64,000 bases of DNA from Marinobacter alexandrii (GCA_039984955.1 JBDWTN010000007.1:434001-498000), one strand, 5' to 3'. Counted from the first letter of the stretch, positions 52,280-61,708 are shown. Made by a program: numbers and translations. Notes: a model not told the origin generated them from the sequence alone.

Positions 52280-54931
52280 ATGCGATTCTCAATCAACATT
52301 ATCGCCCTATTTATCCTTTTTTCATTATCAGCTCAGTCGAATTATGATCTGAAGGTGGAAGATAAGTCCCTTGCCGATGTTGTACGAACTTTATCAAAAC
52401 AATACAGTCTCAAATTTTCCTACAGTCCGAGGGTTCTCTCTAAACATAGAATAACAAGAGATATAACAGCCAAATCAAGGGCCGAGCTAATCAGCCAAGT
52501 ATTTGAAGAGCTTCCGTTTGAACTTAAATTAAGTGATGGTATTTATCTAGTCATACCAAAGAAAATCAAACCAAAACCAACTCCATTAATAGGTCAAGTA
52601 TATGATAATGATAGTGGTGAGCCACTTGCTTTTGCACATGTACAAAGTACAGAAAACGGAACTTTAAGTTCCCAAAATGGACGTTTCAGCTTGCCTCCCA
52701 GAGAGGATACAATAACGCTGACAGTCAGCTATATTGGCTACAAAAACTTAGAGCTTAAAGTGCCACCCAATGAAGACAATGTCAAGTTAAGATTAAATCA
52801 AAATCCGCAGGAATTAAAAGAAGTCGTATTGACAGCAGACATTGAAAAATCCATATCTGCCCCTTCATTTTTTAGCCTGAATCCGCAACAACTCAGTTCG
52901 CTTCCTATGCTGGGTGAGACAGATGTATTCAAATCTATGCAACTACTCCCAGGCATACAGGCTACAGATGAAGCTTCATCAGGCCTGGTGATCAGAGGAA
53001 GTCTACCCTCTCAAAATTTGATTCTTATGGATGGATTTACTCTTTATAATGTAGACCACTTCTTTGGTATTTTCAGTACGCTCAACCCCAACGCTATAAA
53101 TAATGTGAGTGTATTCAAGGGAGGATTTGGATCTAAGTATGGAGGGCGAATATCTTCTGTTGTAGATGTGACTGGCAAAAATGGAGCAGCAGAAAAATTC
53201 AGTGGAAGATTTGGCGCTAACATGCTTTCCGTAAATGGAACATTAAACATTCCTATTGGTCAGCGCACCTCCATTCTATTCGCATTCAGAAATTCTTTCT
53301 CAGACTTTATCAACTCCGACCTTTATAGTGATTTCCTTAAATCAAGCAGACAAAATTTTCTGGAATCTATAAGTTCAGAGCTAAATGCGATCAATATTTC
53401 TCCAACCGTCGAGTTTCACGATATCAATACCAAGATTCAGCATAGGTTCTCTCCTAACACAGTATTTGATTTAAACTTTTTTATCAGTGAGGATTTTTAT
53501 GATGGAAATTATGTTGAAAGAGACTCTCTAATTGAGTATCGTTTGAATGATATCTCTAATTGGTCAAATAGTGGGATTAGCTTGAATCTAAAGAGTCAAT
53601 TCAAGCCAAACTGGTACAGCAATATTATTCTAAGCGCATCACAGTATGAAAAAAAGGAAACCCTTACTTCAGAGTTTGCCTTCTCTCAAAATTTTACTTT
53701 AGACGCGGACTCAACGATAGAAGCAAATACGCCAGTTAATTATTTTGATTATTCTGTAAATAGCTCAATAAGTGACATTACCATTAAAAGTCATAACGAA
53801 TTTCAAATAGACCATCAGAATGTTGTCTCTGGGGGTATAGAAATAAATACTATAAGCACCAATTATAACGTCAATCAAGAGTCTTTAGAAGCAGATTTTC
53901 TATCGTTTAGTGAATACCAGGATACCATTGATATCGAAACGACTATTCCCAGCTTGTATGGAAATTATCAGTTTCAAAAAGAAGGCATCAATACCAATCT
54001 GGGCTTACGAGCTTCTTTTTACGAACCAACCCAAAAATGGTACCTTGAACCAAGGTTTGACATAGGATTTAAAGTGTCTGACAATCTTTTATTGAAAGGC
54101 GCTGCATCTTACCATCATCAATTTATTAGTCAAACATCACTTTCATTATTCCAAGGATCAGATCAGTTTTATTGGATCCTATCTGATGACGAAATAATCC
54201 CAATTCAAAAAAGTGCCCATTTCATATTGGGGGGGAATTATTCATTTGACAAGTGGTCTTTTGATTTAGAATATTATAACAAGCGAACAGAGGGAATTAT
54301 AGAGAATCAATTCCTCGTTCTACCTCCGACTATCTTGGCTAATCTATTGGAGGAAGAATTGAACTTAGCTGGACAAAATAATTCAGAAGGTTTGGATCTG
54401 TTTGTTAAATATAAAAGCACAAAATTCAGCTCCTGGTTAAGTTTCTCACTTGCCAAATCAGAGGATTCATTTTGGTATAGAAATCAAAACACTCCCTACC
54501 CATCTGTACAAGATCAGCGATATGAAATAAACTTTACCAATATTTATAAATTAGGCAAATGTGAATTTTCAAGTACTTTTTTGTTTGGTTCAGGCAGACC
54601 ATATACTCCAATAAACCCTGAATACAGCATTGAGAATGACACGGTTAATATTTATGATTTATCCAGAATCAATCAAGAGAGATTACCTTCTTACATCAGA
54701 CTGGATCTTTCTGCGAAATACACATTTGACATAGGCAAGCTAAACTTCGAAACAGGGTTAACCCTTTTCAATGTTTTAAATAACAGGAATATTCGATCAA
54801 GAAAGTTTACAAAGGTCCCCCAACTTGAAGAACTAGGTAATCAGCTAGTTGTTGATGGCTCTGAACTTGTAGCATTGGACACAAACCTACTTGGATTCAC
54901 ACCAAATCTTTTCTTCAATATACGCTTCTAA
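52280..54931 (+). CDS. TonB-dependent receptor with N-terminal STN domain
   Basis: An 883-residue outer-membrane receptor starting 3 bp after the FecR stop. Signal peptide (to about 19), STN signalling domain (about 20-90; DKSLADVVRTLSKQYSLKFSYS), carboxypeptidase-regulatory-like domain (about 100-175), plug (about 200-330; VFKSMQLLPGIQATDEASSG, GGFGSKYGGRISSVVDV) and a barrel to a terminal FNIRF. The STN domain lets ligand binding be signalled to FecR. No SusD gene follows; a lipoprotein gene of another type does. The ligand is unknown. Confidence 0.92.
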   Translation: MRFSINIIALFILFSLSAQSNYDLKVEDKSLADVVRTLSKQYSLKFSYSPRVLSKHRITRDITAKSRAELISQVFEELPFELKLSDGIYLVIPKKIKPKPTPLIGQVYDNDSGEPLAFAHVQSTENGTLSSQNGRFSLPPREDTITLTVSYIGYKNLELKVPPNEDNVKLRLNQNPQELKEVVLTADIEKSISAPSFFSLNPQQLSSLPMLGETDVFKSMQLLPGIQATDEASSGLVIRGSLPSQNLILMDGFTLYNVDHFFGIFSTLNPNAINNVSVFKGGFGSKYGGRISSVVDVTGKNGAAEKFSGRFGANMLSVNGTLNIPIGQRTSILFAFRNSFSDFINSDLYSDFLKSSRQNFLESISSELNAINISPTVEFHDINTKIQHRFSPNTVFDLNFFISEDFYDGNYVERDSLIEYRLNDISNWSNSGISLNLKSQFKPNWYSNIILSASQYEKKETLTSEFAFSQNFTLDADSTIEANTPVNYFDYSVNSSISDITIKSHNEFQIDHQNVVSGGIEINTISTNYNVNQESLEADFLSFSEYQDTIDIETTIPSLYGNYQFQKEGINTNLGLRASFYEPTQKWYLEPRFDIGFKVSDNLLLKGAASYHHQFISQTSLSLFQGSDQFYWILSDDEIIPIQKSAHFILGGNYSFDKWSFDLEYYNKRTEGIIENQFLVLPPTILANLLEEELNLAGQNNSEGLDLFVKYKSTKFSSWLSFSLAKSEDSFWYRNQNTPYPSVQDQRYEINFTNIYKLGKCEFSSTFLFGSGRPYTPINPEYSIENDTVNIYDLSRINQERLPSYIRLDLSAKYTFDIGKLNFETGLTLFNVLNNRNIRSRKFTKVPQLEELGNQLVVDGSELVALDTNLLGFTPNLFFNIRF

Positions 54932-55017
54932 CAGTCTTTTTTAGAAAAAAAATCAAATTCCAGTAGGGTATTTTCTTAACCGGCGGTAGAAATATCAAAC
55001 ACTAAATTTTGAAACAC

Positions 55018-56049
55018 ATGAAAACTAGAAAATCAATTATCGCCGGTATGTGGGTTGCTGTAGCAGCGCTTGTTTGGTCTTGTGATGAGAATGGTGAAAC
55101 ACCTATAAATCCGCAGCAAGAAAATATCGTTGCACAAAACTTATTAGTAAATTCAAATACAGCAGTCAGTAAACTCAGAGGTAATGGAATAGGTGGTCCA
55201 ATGGGTGCTCTTTTTGGCAACTTCGAAAATGGAAGAAGCGGGAGATCCAGTCAATCACCTTCTGCCATGTTTAGAGCTGCAGGTAGAGTAGCAAATGATT
55301 CTACAAATGTTGGGGATACTACTGACATTACCCACCCAACATGCTTAATTGAAAAATGGGAAGATGATGGAAATGGTAATTATACGTATACACTAGACTT
55401 TGGAGACGGTTGTGATTATTACGGTGAATTTCTAAAAGGTAAGCTTGTAGAAACAGGATCGTATAGTGAATCGGGATTTTCTTCTAAAGCTACATACACC
55501 GAATTTGGAGGGCATGATTGGACAATTGATGGAACCCATAACTATAGTGGTACTTGGCAGGAAATCTCTGATACATCAGAGCCGTCAGACACTTCTGATT
55601 ATCAATACAATGCAAGCTATGAATTTAGTGCTGATCTGAAAACCAGCTACATGGAGTATGGTCATGATACAACCTCAGAAGTATCCGCAGGAGAAAGGTT
55701 AGTAGAGGTAGATTATGTAGCACAAGGATCTGAAGAAATAGATCAGAATGGATATACTGTAAAAACACGAACTGAATCTGTAGATATTAGTACAGGAGAG
55801 TCATTTAGCTCAAGTGTAGACACTCCTCTATTTTATGATTATAACTGCGAATCTGACAATGTCTGGGTATTCGTTAGTGGGCAAGAATCTGGAAATTATA
55901 CATACGGAGATCAATCAGGTAGTTATAGCATCAACTATGGTGATGGAACTTGTGATAACATTGTAACAGTAACTGAGAATGGCGTTAGTGAGGAAGTGGA
56001 TCTGGGAGAAATTTGGGATGATTGGGAAGAAGAATGCGGAGATGACTAG
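55018..56049 (+). CDS. Lipoprotein paired with the TonB receptor
   Basis: A 343-residue lipoprotein (MKTRKSIIAGMWVAVAALVWSC; modified Cys22), starting with ATG at 55018; a TTG three codons earlier is less likely. The body (about 95-340) is rich in Tyr, Thr, Ser and Gly with repeated beta-type stretches and the motifs FGDGCDYYGEFLKG and NYGDGTCDN. This looks like a beta-sheet protein of the outer-membrane surface. It is the last gene of the FecI-FecR-receptor operon, 86 bp after the receptor, and takes the place a SusD partner would have. Family not recognised. Confidence 0.7.
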   Translation: MKTRKSIIAGMWVAVAALVWSCDENGETPINPQQENIVAQNLLVNSNTAVSKLRGNGIGGPMGALFGNFENGRSGRSSQSPSAMFRAAGRVANDSTNVGDTTDITHPTCLIEKWEDDGNGNYTYTLDFGDGCDYYGEFLKGKLVETGSYSESGFSSKATYTEFGGHDWTIDGTHNYSGTWQEISDTSEPSDTSDYQYNASYEFSADLKTSYMEYGHDTTSEVSAGERLVEVDYVAQGSEEIDQNGYTVKTRTESVDISTGESFSSSVDTPLFYDYNCESDNVWVFVSGQESGNYTYGDQSGSYSINYGDGTCDNIVTVTENGVSEEVDLGEIWDDWEEECGDD

Positions 56050-56065
56050 TTAAAAAAATCAGATT

Positions 56066-56104
56066 AAAGTAAAGCGCCCCGATAATATCAGGGCGCTTTA
56101 CTTT
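56066..56104. terminator. Bidirectional intrinsic terminator
   Basis: A perfect 14-bp stem AAAGTAAAGCGCCC / GGGCGCTTTACTTT with an 11-nt loop lies between the convergent lipoprotein genes, with T- or A-rich flanks on both sides. Confidence 0.92.
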
Positions 56105-56536
56105 TTAGTTGTCTATGTTTTCAATAGCTGACTCAATATTTTCTTTGATATCATTAAATCCTTTTTCAATTTCAGAAATAGCCTTATTTATATCCGATTT
56201 TACTTCCTCCCAATTTTCTTTAGAAGCATCTTTGGCCTTCTTCAATGAATCTTCAATATCTTTCTTTTTATTCTCTAAATCTGCTTTTGCCTTTTCAAGG
56301 TTTCTTTCAACTGGGCCTTCATTGATATTGAGTTTATCTTCAACATCTTCTATCGAATCATCAATACTGGCTTTCATTTTTTCAAGATCCTTTACCACCT
56401 TTTCTTTCTGCTCTTTAAAATCATCAGCTACTTTATTTTCATTTGATGTACTACCACTGCAGGAAAAAAGAAATACCAACGATAGGATCAAAAGTGATTT
56501 TAACGTAAGGTTTAAATAGCTACTTGTTGATTTCAT
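56105..56536 (-). CDS. Coiled-coil lipoprotein
   Basis: A 143-residue lipoprotein (LLILSLVFLFSC; modified Cys about 26). Nearly all of the mature part is a charged, Lys/Glu-rich coiled coil (about 37-140) with no Cys or catalytic motif. It could be a spacer between outer membrane and cell wall or a stress-induced periplasmic protein; low-complexity helices of this kind match many proteins by chance, so no function is given. The terminator overlaps its stop region. Confidence 0.65.
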   Translation of the reverse strand: MKSTSSYLNLTLKSLLILSLVFLFSCSGSTSNENKVADDFKEQKEKVVKDLEKMKASIDDSIEDVEDKLNINEGPVERNLEKAKADLENKKKDIEDSLKKAKDASKENWEEVKSDINKAISEIEKGFNDIKENIESAIENIDN

Positions 56537-56772
56537 AATATCTAAATTTTAAATTGTTAGTTGTATCTTCCTAAAGAGAAAAGCATACCATCCACAAAAA
56601 GCTACATAATTGACTAAATAGGGATGTTTTGCTTAGATAAACTTCTCATCTTGAGAATGTCACAATCAATTTGGGAGATATCCATTAAACAATGGAGCTC
56701 ATAGCAAGCTTGATCGGTGGTGGCAAGGTATTCTCACGATTTACAGCATTACTAACTAAAATAAAAATAATT

Positions 56773-56931
56773 ATGCTTTCATGGACAATCATTTTTATCG
56801 TTGTAGCACTTGTCGCAGGTCTTTTCGGGTTTACTAAAATCGCAAGGGGAGCTGCTGGAATTGCAAGAATACTATTCTTCATTTTTGTCCTCCTCCTAAT
56901 TCTCTCACTAGTCACAGACATGTTTGCATAG
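56773..56931 (+). CDS. DUF1328 family small membrane protein
   Basis: A 52-residue protein with two membrane helices: [20 protein letters not shown] and [20 protein letters not shown] match the DUF1328 family closely in length and sequence. The ATG at 56773 is chosen because family members start MLxW; an in-frame ATG at 56692 would add 27 unrelated residues. Function unknown; relatives are often stress-induced. A terminator follows directly. Confidence 0.82.
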   Translation: MLSWTIIFIVVALVAGLFGFTKIARGAAGIARILFFIFVLLLILSLVTDMFA

Positions 56932-56942
56932 AACAAAATATC

Positions 56943-56971
56943 AGGCAGTTCAATTAATGATTGAACTGCCT
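56943..56971 (+). terminator. Intrinsic terminator of the DUF1328 gene
   Basis: A perfect 12-bp stem AGGCAGTTCAAT / ATTGAACTGCCT with a 5-nt loop, followed by TTATTAT, 11 bp past the stop. Confidence 0.88.
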
Positions 56972-57181
56972 TTATTATCTATTTCCAGGCACACAAAACA
57001 ACTCACCTGAATAGTTAAAGCGCACTCCAATCAAAAGGAGTAGGTTTTTCTGACTATTATCATAGATGATGAATTTCTTAAAAAATTTCTATTCAAACAA
57101 CAAAATCCAATCAAACAGTGTTGAGAACGTTAAGAAAGCTGCAGGATGTTATTTGATTATATTTTCTGAACCTAACATTTC

Positions 57182-57571
57182 ATGATTTTCGATACCTCCT
57201 ATTCGGATAAAGAAATAACACGCAAAATCGATAAAGCTGTTGGGCAGTCTTTTTCCTGGAAGGATCGTTGGAAAATGGGTGGGATAGGTTCTCGCAGAAT
57301 GACTATACACGATATCAGCGAAGATTATAGGAAGTACGTAAATGCTGAACACTATATCTCCAATGCTAGTATTGAGCTAAGACCTAAAGGTATCATCATT
57401 CACTTTCGACATAAACTCCAGATTTACTCGTGGATCATGCCCTACCATTCGCTACAAATTCAAACAATCCCTTATTTGAGACTAGAGAGCAAGCGTAAGT
57501 TTATTCGTTTCGATAATCCTGATAATGAGAAATTCATAAGTCTAATGATATCCTTATCAAAGAAATTTTGA
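57182..57571 (+). CDS. Hypothetical protein, 129 aa
   Basis: A soluble basic protein. An N-terminal charged helical part (about 1-60) is followed by a beta-rich part (about 60-129; SIELRPKGIIIHFRHKLQIYSWIMPYHSLQI) that looks like a PH-like or DUF-type sheet. No motif is diagnostic and I do not recognise the family. The 250-bp gap before it holds only the DUF1328 terminator and AT-rich DNA. Confidence 0.55.
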   Translation: MIFDTSYSDKEITRKIDKAVGQSFSWKDRWKMGGIGSRRMTIHDISEDYRKYVNAEHYISNASIELRPKGIIIHFRHKLQIYSWIMPYHSLQIQTIPYLRLESKRKFIRFDNPDNEKFISLMISLSKKF

Positions 57572-57655
57572 ATCTGTCAACAGTATTGAAACATTTTTGT
57601 ATATTTATATGTATATACATTTAATGTAAATACCTTAAACTAATCTAACAGCATT

Positions 57656-58057
57656 ATGGCAACAGAAAACAGCAAAACAATTAGAACAGCTGCTACAGTA
57701 GTACGCTATCTAATGGGTCTCATCTTTCTTGTATTCGGATTGAATGGGTTTTTTAATTTCTTACCTCCTCCACCTATGGAAGGTGATTTGGGAATATTTA
57801 TGGGTGGATTAATGGCTTCCGGGTATTTCTTCCCACTATTAAAAGCCACTGAAGTAATCGCGGGAGTTCTTCTATTAAGTGGATTCTATATACCCCTTGC
57901 TATAGCAGTACTGGGTCCTATCACATTGAATATATTTTTCGTTCATGCAGCGATGGAACCAAGTGGATTACCTATTGCAATATTTGTATTCTTAGCCAAC
58001 TTATTCCTGGCATATGCTTACCGTGAAAGCTTTAAGGGAGTTTTTGCTAAAAAATGA
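57656..58057 (+). CDS. DoxX-family membrane protein
   Basis: A 133-residue protein with four membrane helices and DoxX-like features: VVRYLMGLIFLVFGLNGFF, LKATEVIAGVLLLSGFYIPLA and NIFFVHA. The family includes subunits of quinone-linked oxidoreductases and many proteins of unknown role. An inverted-repeat element follows 8 bp after the stop. Confidence 0.8.
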   Translation: MATENSKTIRTAATVVRYLMGLIFLVFGLNGFFNFLPPPPMEGDLGIFMGGLMASGYFFPLLKATEVIAGVLLLSGFYIPLAIAVLGPITLNIFFVHAAMEPSGLPIAIFVFLANLFLAYAYRESFKGVFAKK

Positions 58058-58065
58058 ATCAATGC

Positions 58066-58210
58066 GGCTGTCTTAAAAGTCTCGTCATTAAGAGTATAGC
58101 GAAGCAATCTTCTTGATAATGTGCTTTTCAAGCTATTTTTGAGATAGCTGCACTTCGCCTGCCTGCCGCAGGCAGGTCCGCTATGACGTCCTCTTACTTT
58201 TGAGACAGCC
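58066..58210. repeat. 145-bp inverted-repeat element (MITE/REP-like), copy 1
   Basis: Terminal inverted repeats GGCTGTCTTAAAAGT and ACTTTTGAGACAGCC (14 of 15 paired) enclose a second inverted pair (CGTCATT...TATAGCGAAG against CTTCGC...GCTATGACG) and a GC-rich perfect hairpin CCTGCCTG-CCG-CAGGCAGG (58158-58176). It resembles non-coding repeat families widespread in Bacteroidota. It lies between the DoxX gene and the ppk stop and could terminate both. A related copy lies on the other side of ppk at 60334-60456. Confidence 0.75.
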
Positions 58211-58216
58211 TCTTTT

Positions 58217-60316
58217 TTATTCAAAAAGCTTCGCCTCCATAATTACCTCCCTCTTCACTTTGTAAAACTCCTGGTGAATATCAAATGACGGATTACCGTT
58301 TGGCTCTAAATGAACATAGCTGCCGTCTTCTTTCATCTCATAGGAATTTACATTATCCTTCAGGTTGTAAGCCAGAATATTGATGGCTTGCTGCTTTAGT
58401 GGTGGATCACTGATAATAAATAGCGATTCCAATCTTCTATCAAATGAGCGAACCATCATATCGGCACTACCACAATAGACTTTTGGATCGCCATCATTAT
58501 GGAAATAGAAAATCCTGGAATGCTCCAAATATTCCCCTACGATTGAGCGAACAGCAATATTCTCGCTCAGTCCTTCCCTACCTGGACGCAAGCTACAGAT
58601 GCCCCTTACGATCAGTTTAATTGGAACACCCGCTTGGGAGGCTTTATACAGTGCTACAATGGCATCTTTATCTTGAAGTGAGTTTAGCTTAATAACAATG
58701 CCTGTAGGTTTTCCTTCTTTTGCATTCTCCTTTTCCTTGTTGATCAATGCAATCAAATCACGTCGCATTTGAGTAGGTGCTGTGATCAGGTTGTCGTAAT
58801 CTTCGGGCATGGAATGACCGGTGATTACATTGAAGAATTCCTGCACATCGTTAGCATAAGACTCATCTGAAGTCAATAAACTCATGTCCGTATAAAGCTT
58901 AGAAGTAGCTTCATTGTAGTTTCCGCTACTCATATGTACAAAACGATTCACTTTCTCTTTTTCCTTTCGTACTATCAAAAGCAGCTTCGTATGTGTCTTC
59001 AAGGATCCCACACCATAGATCACAAAGCATCCAGCTTTTTGAAGCCGCTGAGCTTGCTTCATGTTGTTCTCTTCATCAAATCGAGCTTTCACCTCAAACA
59101 AAACAGAAACGTGTTTTCCGTTTTCTGCTGCATTCAGAAGAGCTTCCACTACCCTACTGTTTTTTGCCAAACGATAGATGGTTAGCTTGATCGAAAGTAC
59201 ATATGGATCTTCAGCTGCTTGCTCCAGCAAATCAAGCAGTGGCTCTATGGTATTGTAAGGGTGATGAAGTAGAATGTCTCGATCTTTCAAAATCTTGAAC
59301 ATGTCTTGATGCTCAATATCAGACATACTTACTGGAGGAACAGCCTTGGGTCTAACGGGCTTGAATGAATTGAATTCTTCCTGATTCACAATCTGCCAAA
59401 GACATGTAAAATCAATCAATGAACCTTCACATGCTACTTGAACATTCTCGTTTTCTATTTCGTACCTCTTCTTGAGTTGTTTAATTAGCCAAGGATCAGA
59501 TCCCTCCTGCACTTCCATTCGAACCACTCTTCCTGTCTTCCTGGTCTTGAGCTTCTTCTTCATCTCCTCAAGGAAGTTTGCTTCAATATCCTCTGACTCT
59601 TCGAGCGTGAAATCACCATTTCGTGTAACTCGAAAAAGTGAACTGGAGATAATATCTACATTTTTGAAAACGCGATCAAAATGCTGCTGCACGATCTTCT
59701 CTATGGGAACAAAGACGACTTTATCTTTATCAGTCAGTTCATAAAACCGAGGAAGGTTTTGTGGTAACTGAATGAAGGACATTTTCTTCTTTTCCTTTGA
59801 CTTTAATGTCTTAGTCACCACTCCGAAGATCAGAATATTATTCATCAATATCGGGAAGGAGTGGTATGGATCGAACACCATGGGCGTCAGCATGGGGAAG
59901 ATCGTCTTCTCAAAATATTTGCTTGCTGATTTCTGCTGCCTTTCGTTTAGTTCTTCGTAACCCTTGATTTCAAAATTATGCTGTTTGAAACCTGGTTTTA
60001 GATCAAGGAACAGTTGATCCTGCTGCCTATTAAACTCTTTCAACCCTGCTAATAACTCTTCTTTAAAAGGAATAACCTGAAGACCGGAGTAATCTACCCT
60101 GTCATTGCCATAATCCAAATAGTTATACAAACTACCTATTCGAATCATGTTAAACTCATCCGCATTACTAGATGTAATGGCTAGAAATTTGAGTTTTTCA
60201 AAAAGATTGCGTTTTTCCTTTCTTGCCTGATCAAGCACGCGGTGATTGAACTGGAGCCAGCTCAAATCACGACTAATGAGGTCGCTTTTATGGATGAGTT
60301 CTTGCGTGTCTTGCAT
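58217..60316 (-). CDS. ppk1: Polyphosphate kinase 1
   Basis: A 699-residue cytoplasmic or membrane-associated enzyme that reversibly transfers the ATP gamma-phosphate to polyphosphate. Family blocks are complete: an N-terminal domain (DLSWLQFNHRVLDQA), FPILTP-like PMLTPMVFDPYHSFP, the HHPYNTIEPLLDLL segment, and the catalytic core with H442 in SLKTHTKLLLIV (the autophosphorylated His) plus HMSSGNYNEATSKLYTD and RSIVGEYLEHSRIFYF. Length is normal. It is flanked by two related inverted-repeat elements; mdh lies upstream on the same strand. Confidence 0.95.
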   Translation of the reverse strand: MQDTQELIHKSDLISRDLSWLQFNHRVLDQARKEKRNLFEKLKFLAITSSNADEFNMIRIGSLYNYLDYGNDRVDYSGLQVIPFKEELLAGLKEFNRQQDQLFLDLKPGFKQHNFEIKGYEELNERQQKSASKYFEKTIFPMLTPMVFDPYHSFPILMNNILIFGVVTKTLKSKEKKKMSFIQLPQNLPRFYELTDKDKVVFVPIEKIVQQHFDRVFKNVDIISSSLFRVTRNGDFTLEESEDIEANFLEEMKKKLKTRKTGRVVRMEVQEGSDPWLIKQLKKRYEIENENVQVACEGSLIDFTCLWQIVNQEEFNSFKPVRPKAVPPVSMSDIEHQDMFKILKDRDILLHHPYNTIEPLLDLLEQAAEDPYVLSIKLTIYRLAKNSRVVEALLNAAENGKHVSVLFEVKARFDEENNMKQAQRLQKAGCFVIYGVGSLKTHTKLLLIVRKEKEKVNRFVHMSSGNYNEATSKLYTDMSLLTSDESYANDVQEFFNVITGHSMPEDYDNLITAPTQMRRDLIALINKEKENAKEGKPTGIVIKLNSLQDKDAIVALYKASQAGVPIKLIVRGICSLRPGREGLSENIAVRSIVGEYLEHSRIFYFHNDGDPKVYCGSADMMVRSFDRRLESLFIISDPPLKQQAINILAYNLKDNVNSYEMKEDGSYVHLEPNGNPSFDIHQEFYKVKREVIMEAKLFE

Positions 60317-60333
60317 GCGTGATAAACAAAGAA

Positions 60334-60456
60334 GGTGTCACAAAAGCCTTAATAGCTTGTCATTCTGAGGAACGAAGAATCTCATCTTTTTTATGAGCTG
60401 TAAGTAACAATAATAAAGATTCTTCACTACGTTCAGAATGACGCTTTTGGGACACC
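60334..60456. repeat. 123-bp inverted-repeat element (MITE/REP-like), copy 2
   Basis: Ends GGTGTCACAAAAGC and GCTTTTGGGACACC pair at 13 of 14 positions. Inside, a GTCATTCTGAG...GAAGAATCT arm (60359-60382) pairs with AGATTCTTC...CAGAATGAC (60417-60442). Ends and first inner arm are similar to copy 1 (TGTC.xAAAAG; GTCATT...GCGAAG/ACGAAG...ATCT). It fills the gap between mdh and ppk1, so it may act as a transcription terminator for mdh. Confidence 0.75.
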
Positions 60457-60469
60457 CTCTAGAAAATTC

Positions 60470-61408
60470 TTATATAATATTCATCTCAGAAAGTGTATCG
60501 TTCGTTTTACGAACTGCTGCTGCGCTTTCCTCTAACTTGGCTTGCTCTGCAGCATCAAGCTCAATCTCTACGATCTGCTCAATACCATTTCTACCTATTA
60601 GCACAGGAACGCCAATACAAATATCATTTAGTCCGTACTCACCTTCTAGCATAGAAGAACATGGGAACATCTTCTTTGTATCACAAGCAATCGCTTGCAC
60701 CATTGCTGATACTGCTGCTCCGGGAGCATACCATGCGGAAGTACCCAGCAATTTAGTAAGTGTAGCACCTCCTACCTTAGTTTCTTCCAATACATAGTTC
60801 AGCTTGTCTTCACTTAAGAATTTAGAAACTGGCACACTGTTTCGTGTAGCTAGTCTCGTTAAAGGAATCATTCCGGTATCACTGTGTCCACCGATAACCA
60901 TGCCGTCTACATCAGATGCCGGGCAATCCAATGCTTCTGCCAATCTGTACTTGAATCTAGCAGAATCCAAGGCTCCACCCATACCAATGATTCTGTTCTT
61001 TGGAAGCCCTAATGCCTTGTGAGAAAGGTAGGTCATGGTATCCATTGGGTTAGACACCACAATGATGATCACATTAGGAGAATGCTTGATTAAATTCTCA
61101 GCTACAGACTTCACAATACCAGCATTGGTAGAGATCAATTCCTCTCTTGTCATTCCTGGTTTACGAGGAATACCTGAAGTAATAACCGCCACATCACTGT
61201 TAGCTGTCTTAGCATAATCGTTTGTCGTACCAGTGATTTTTGTATCAAATCCATTCAATGATGCAGTCTGCATCAAGTCCATGGCTTTACCTTCAGCAAA
61301 ACCTTCCTTGATATCTATAAGTACAACTTCAGCTGCAAAATCTTTGATTGCGATGTATTCGGCACAACTTGCTCCTACGGCTCCAGCGCCCACTACGGTT
61401 ACCTTCAT
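60470..61408 (-). CDS. mdh: Malate dehydrogenase
   Basis: A 312-residue NAD-dependent dehydrogenase of the TCA cycle, of the LDH-like type. The Rossmann motif is GAGAVGA (7-13) with D32 for NAD specificity. Substrate and catalytic residues R82 and R88 (GIPRKPGMTREEL), N120, R151 and H175 (VIGGHSDTG) are in place. The Arg82 loop sequence RKPGM favours malate over lactate. Length is typical for Bacteroidota. Single gene with its own promoter; ppk1 follows beyond a repeat element. Confidence 0.95.
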   Translation of the reverse strand: MKVTVVGAGAVGASCAEYIAIKDFAAEVVLIDIKEGFAEGKAMDLMQTASLNGFDTKITGTTNDYAKTANSDVAVITSGIPRKPGMTREELISTNAGIVKSVAENLIKHSPNVIIIVVSNPMDTMTYLSHKALGLPKNRIIGMGGALDSARFKYRLAEALDCPASDVDGMVIGGHSDTGMIPLTRLATRNSVPVSKFLSEDKLNYVLEETKVGGATLTKLLGTSAWYAPGAAVSAMVQAIACDTKKMFPCSSMLEGEYGLNDICIGVPVLIGRNGIEQIVEIELDAAEQAKLEESAAAVRKTNDTLSEMNII

Positions 61409-61447
61409 GATCTATTTTAGTTTATATTATCTGATTATTTTTCAAGC

Positions 61448-61456
61448 GCAAAAGTA
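61448..61456 (-). promoter_or_regulatory. mdh: TAnnTTTGC promoter box of mdh
   Basis: On the minus strand TACTTTTGC lies 39 bp before the mdh ATG, a full match to the Bacteroidota -7 box at ordinary leader distance. Confidence 0.5.
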
Positions 61457-61485
61457 GTGATTTGAGAGCAGAAAATGATGTTTAA

Positions 61486-61651
61486 AACGACTGAATGTCG
61501 TTATTGATATGTTATGAAACTGAGCTGCTAGGAGTCGCTCTGTCAGTCATTGACTCCAACGCTGAAAAATCAATAAAACGGTATATTTGAAATATTGCCT
61601 AGTGCATGTTATACACGAAAGTAAACGCTTATTAAACGACTAGTGTCGTTT
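61486..61651. repeat. Two AACGAC/GTCGTT palindromes upstream of mdh
   Basis: AACGAC-TGAAT-GTCGTT lies at 61486-61502 and AAACGAC-TAGT-GTCGTTT at 61634-61651, about 150 bp apart. They are the only evident structure in the first 240 bp of the 358-bp gap between mdh and the oxygenase gene. They could be operators for mdh or the edge of the accessory cassette. Confidence 0.4.
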
Positions 61652-61708
61652 TCATTATTGATTATCAAACAGTTAAATAAAGTAACATACCAAAATATAT
61701 AAAGAAAA

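Noticed and set aside
56692-56772. 27-residue extension of the DUF1328 protein
   Set aside because: Family members begin MLxW, which corresponds to the ATG at 56773; the extension is unrelated to the family.
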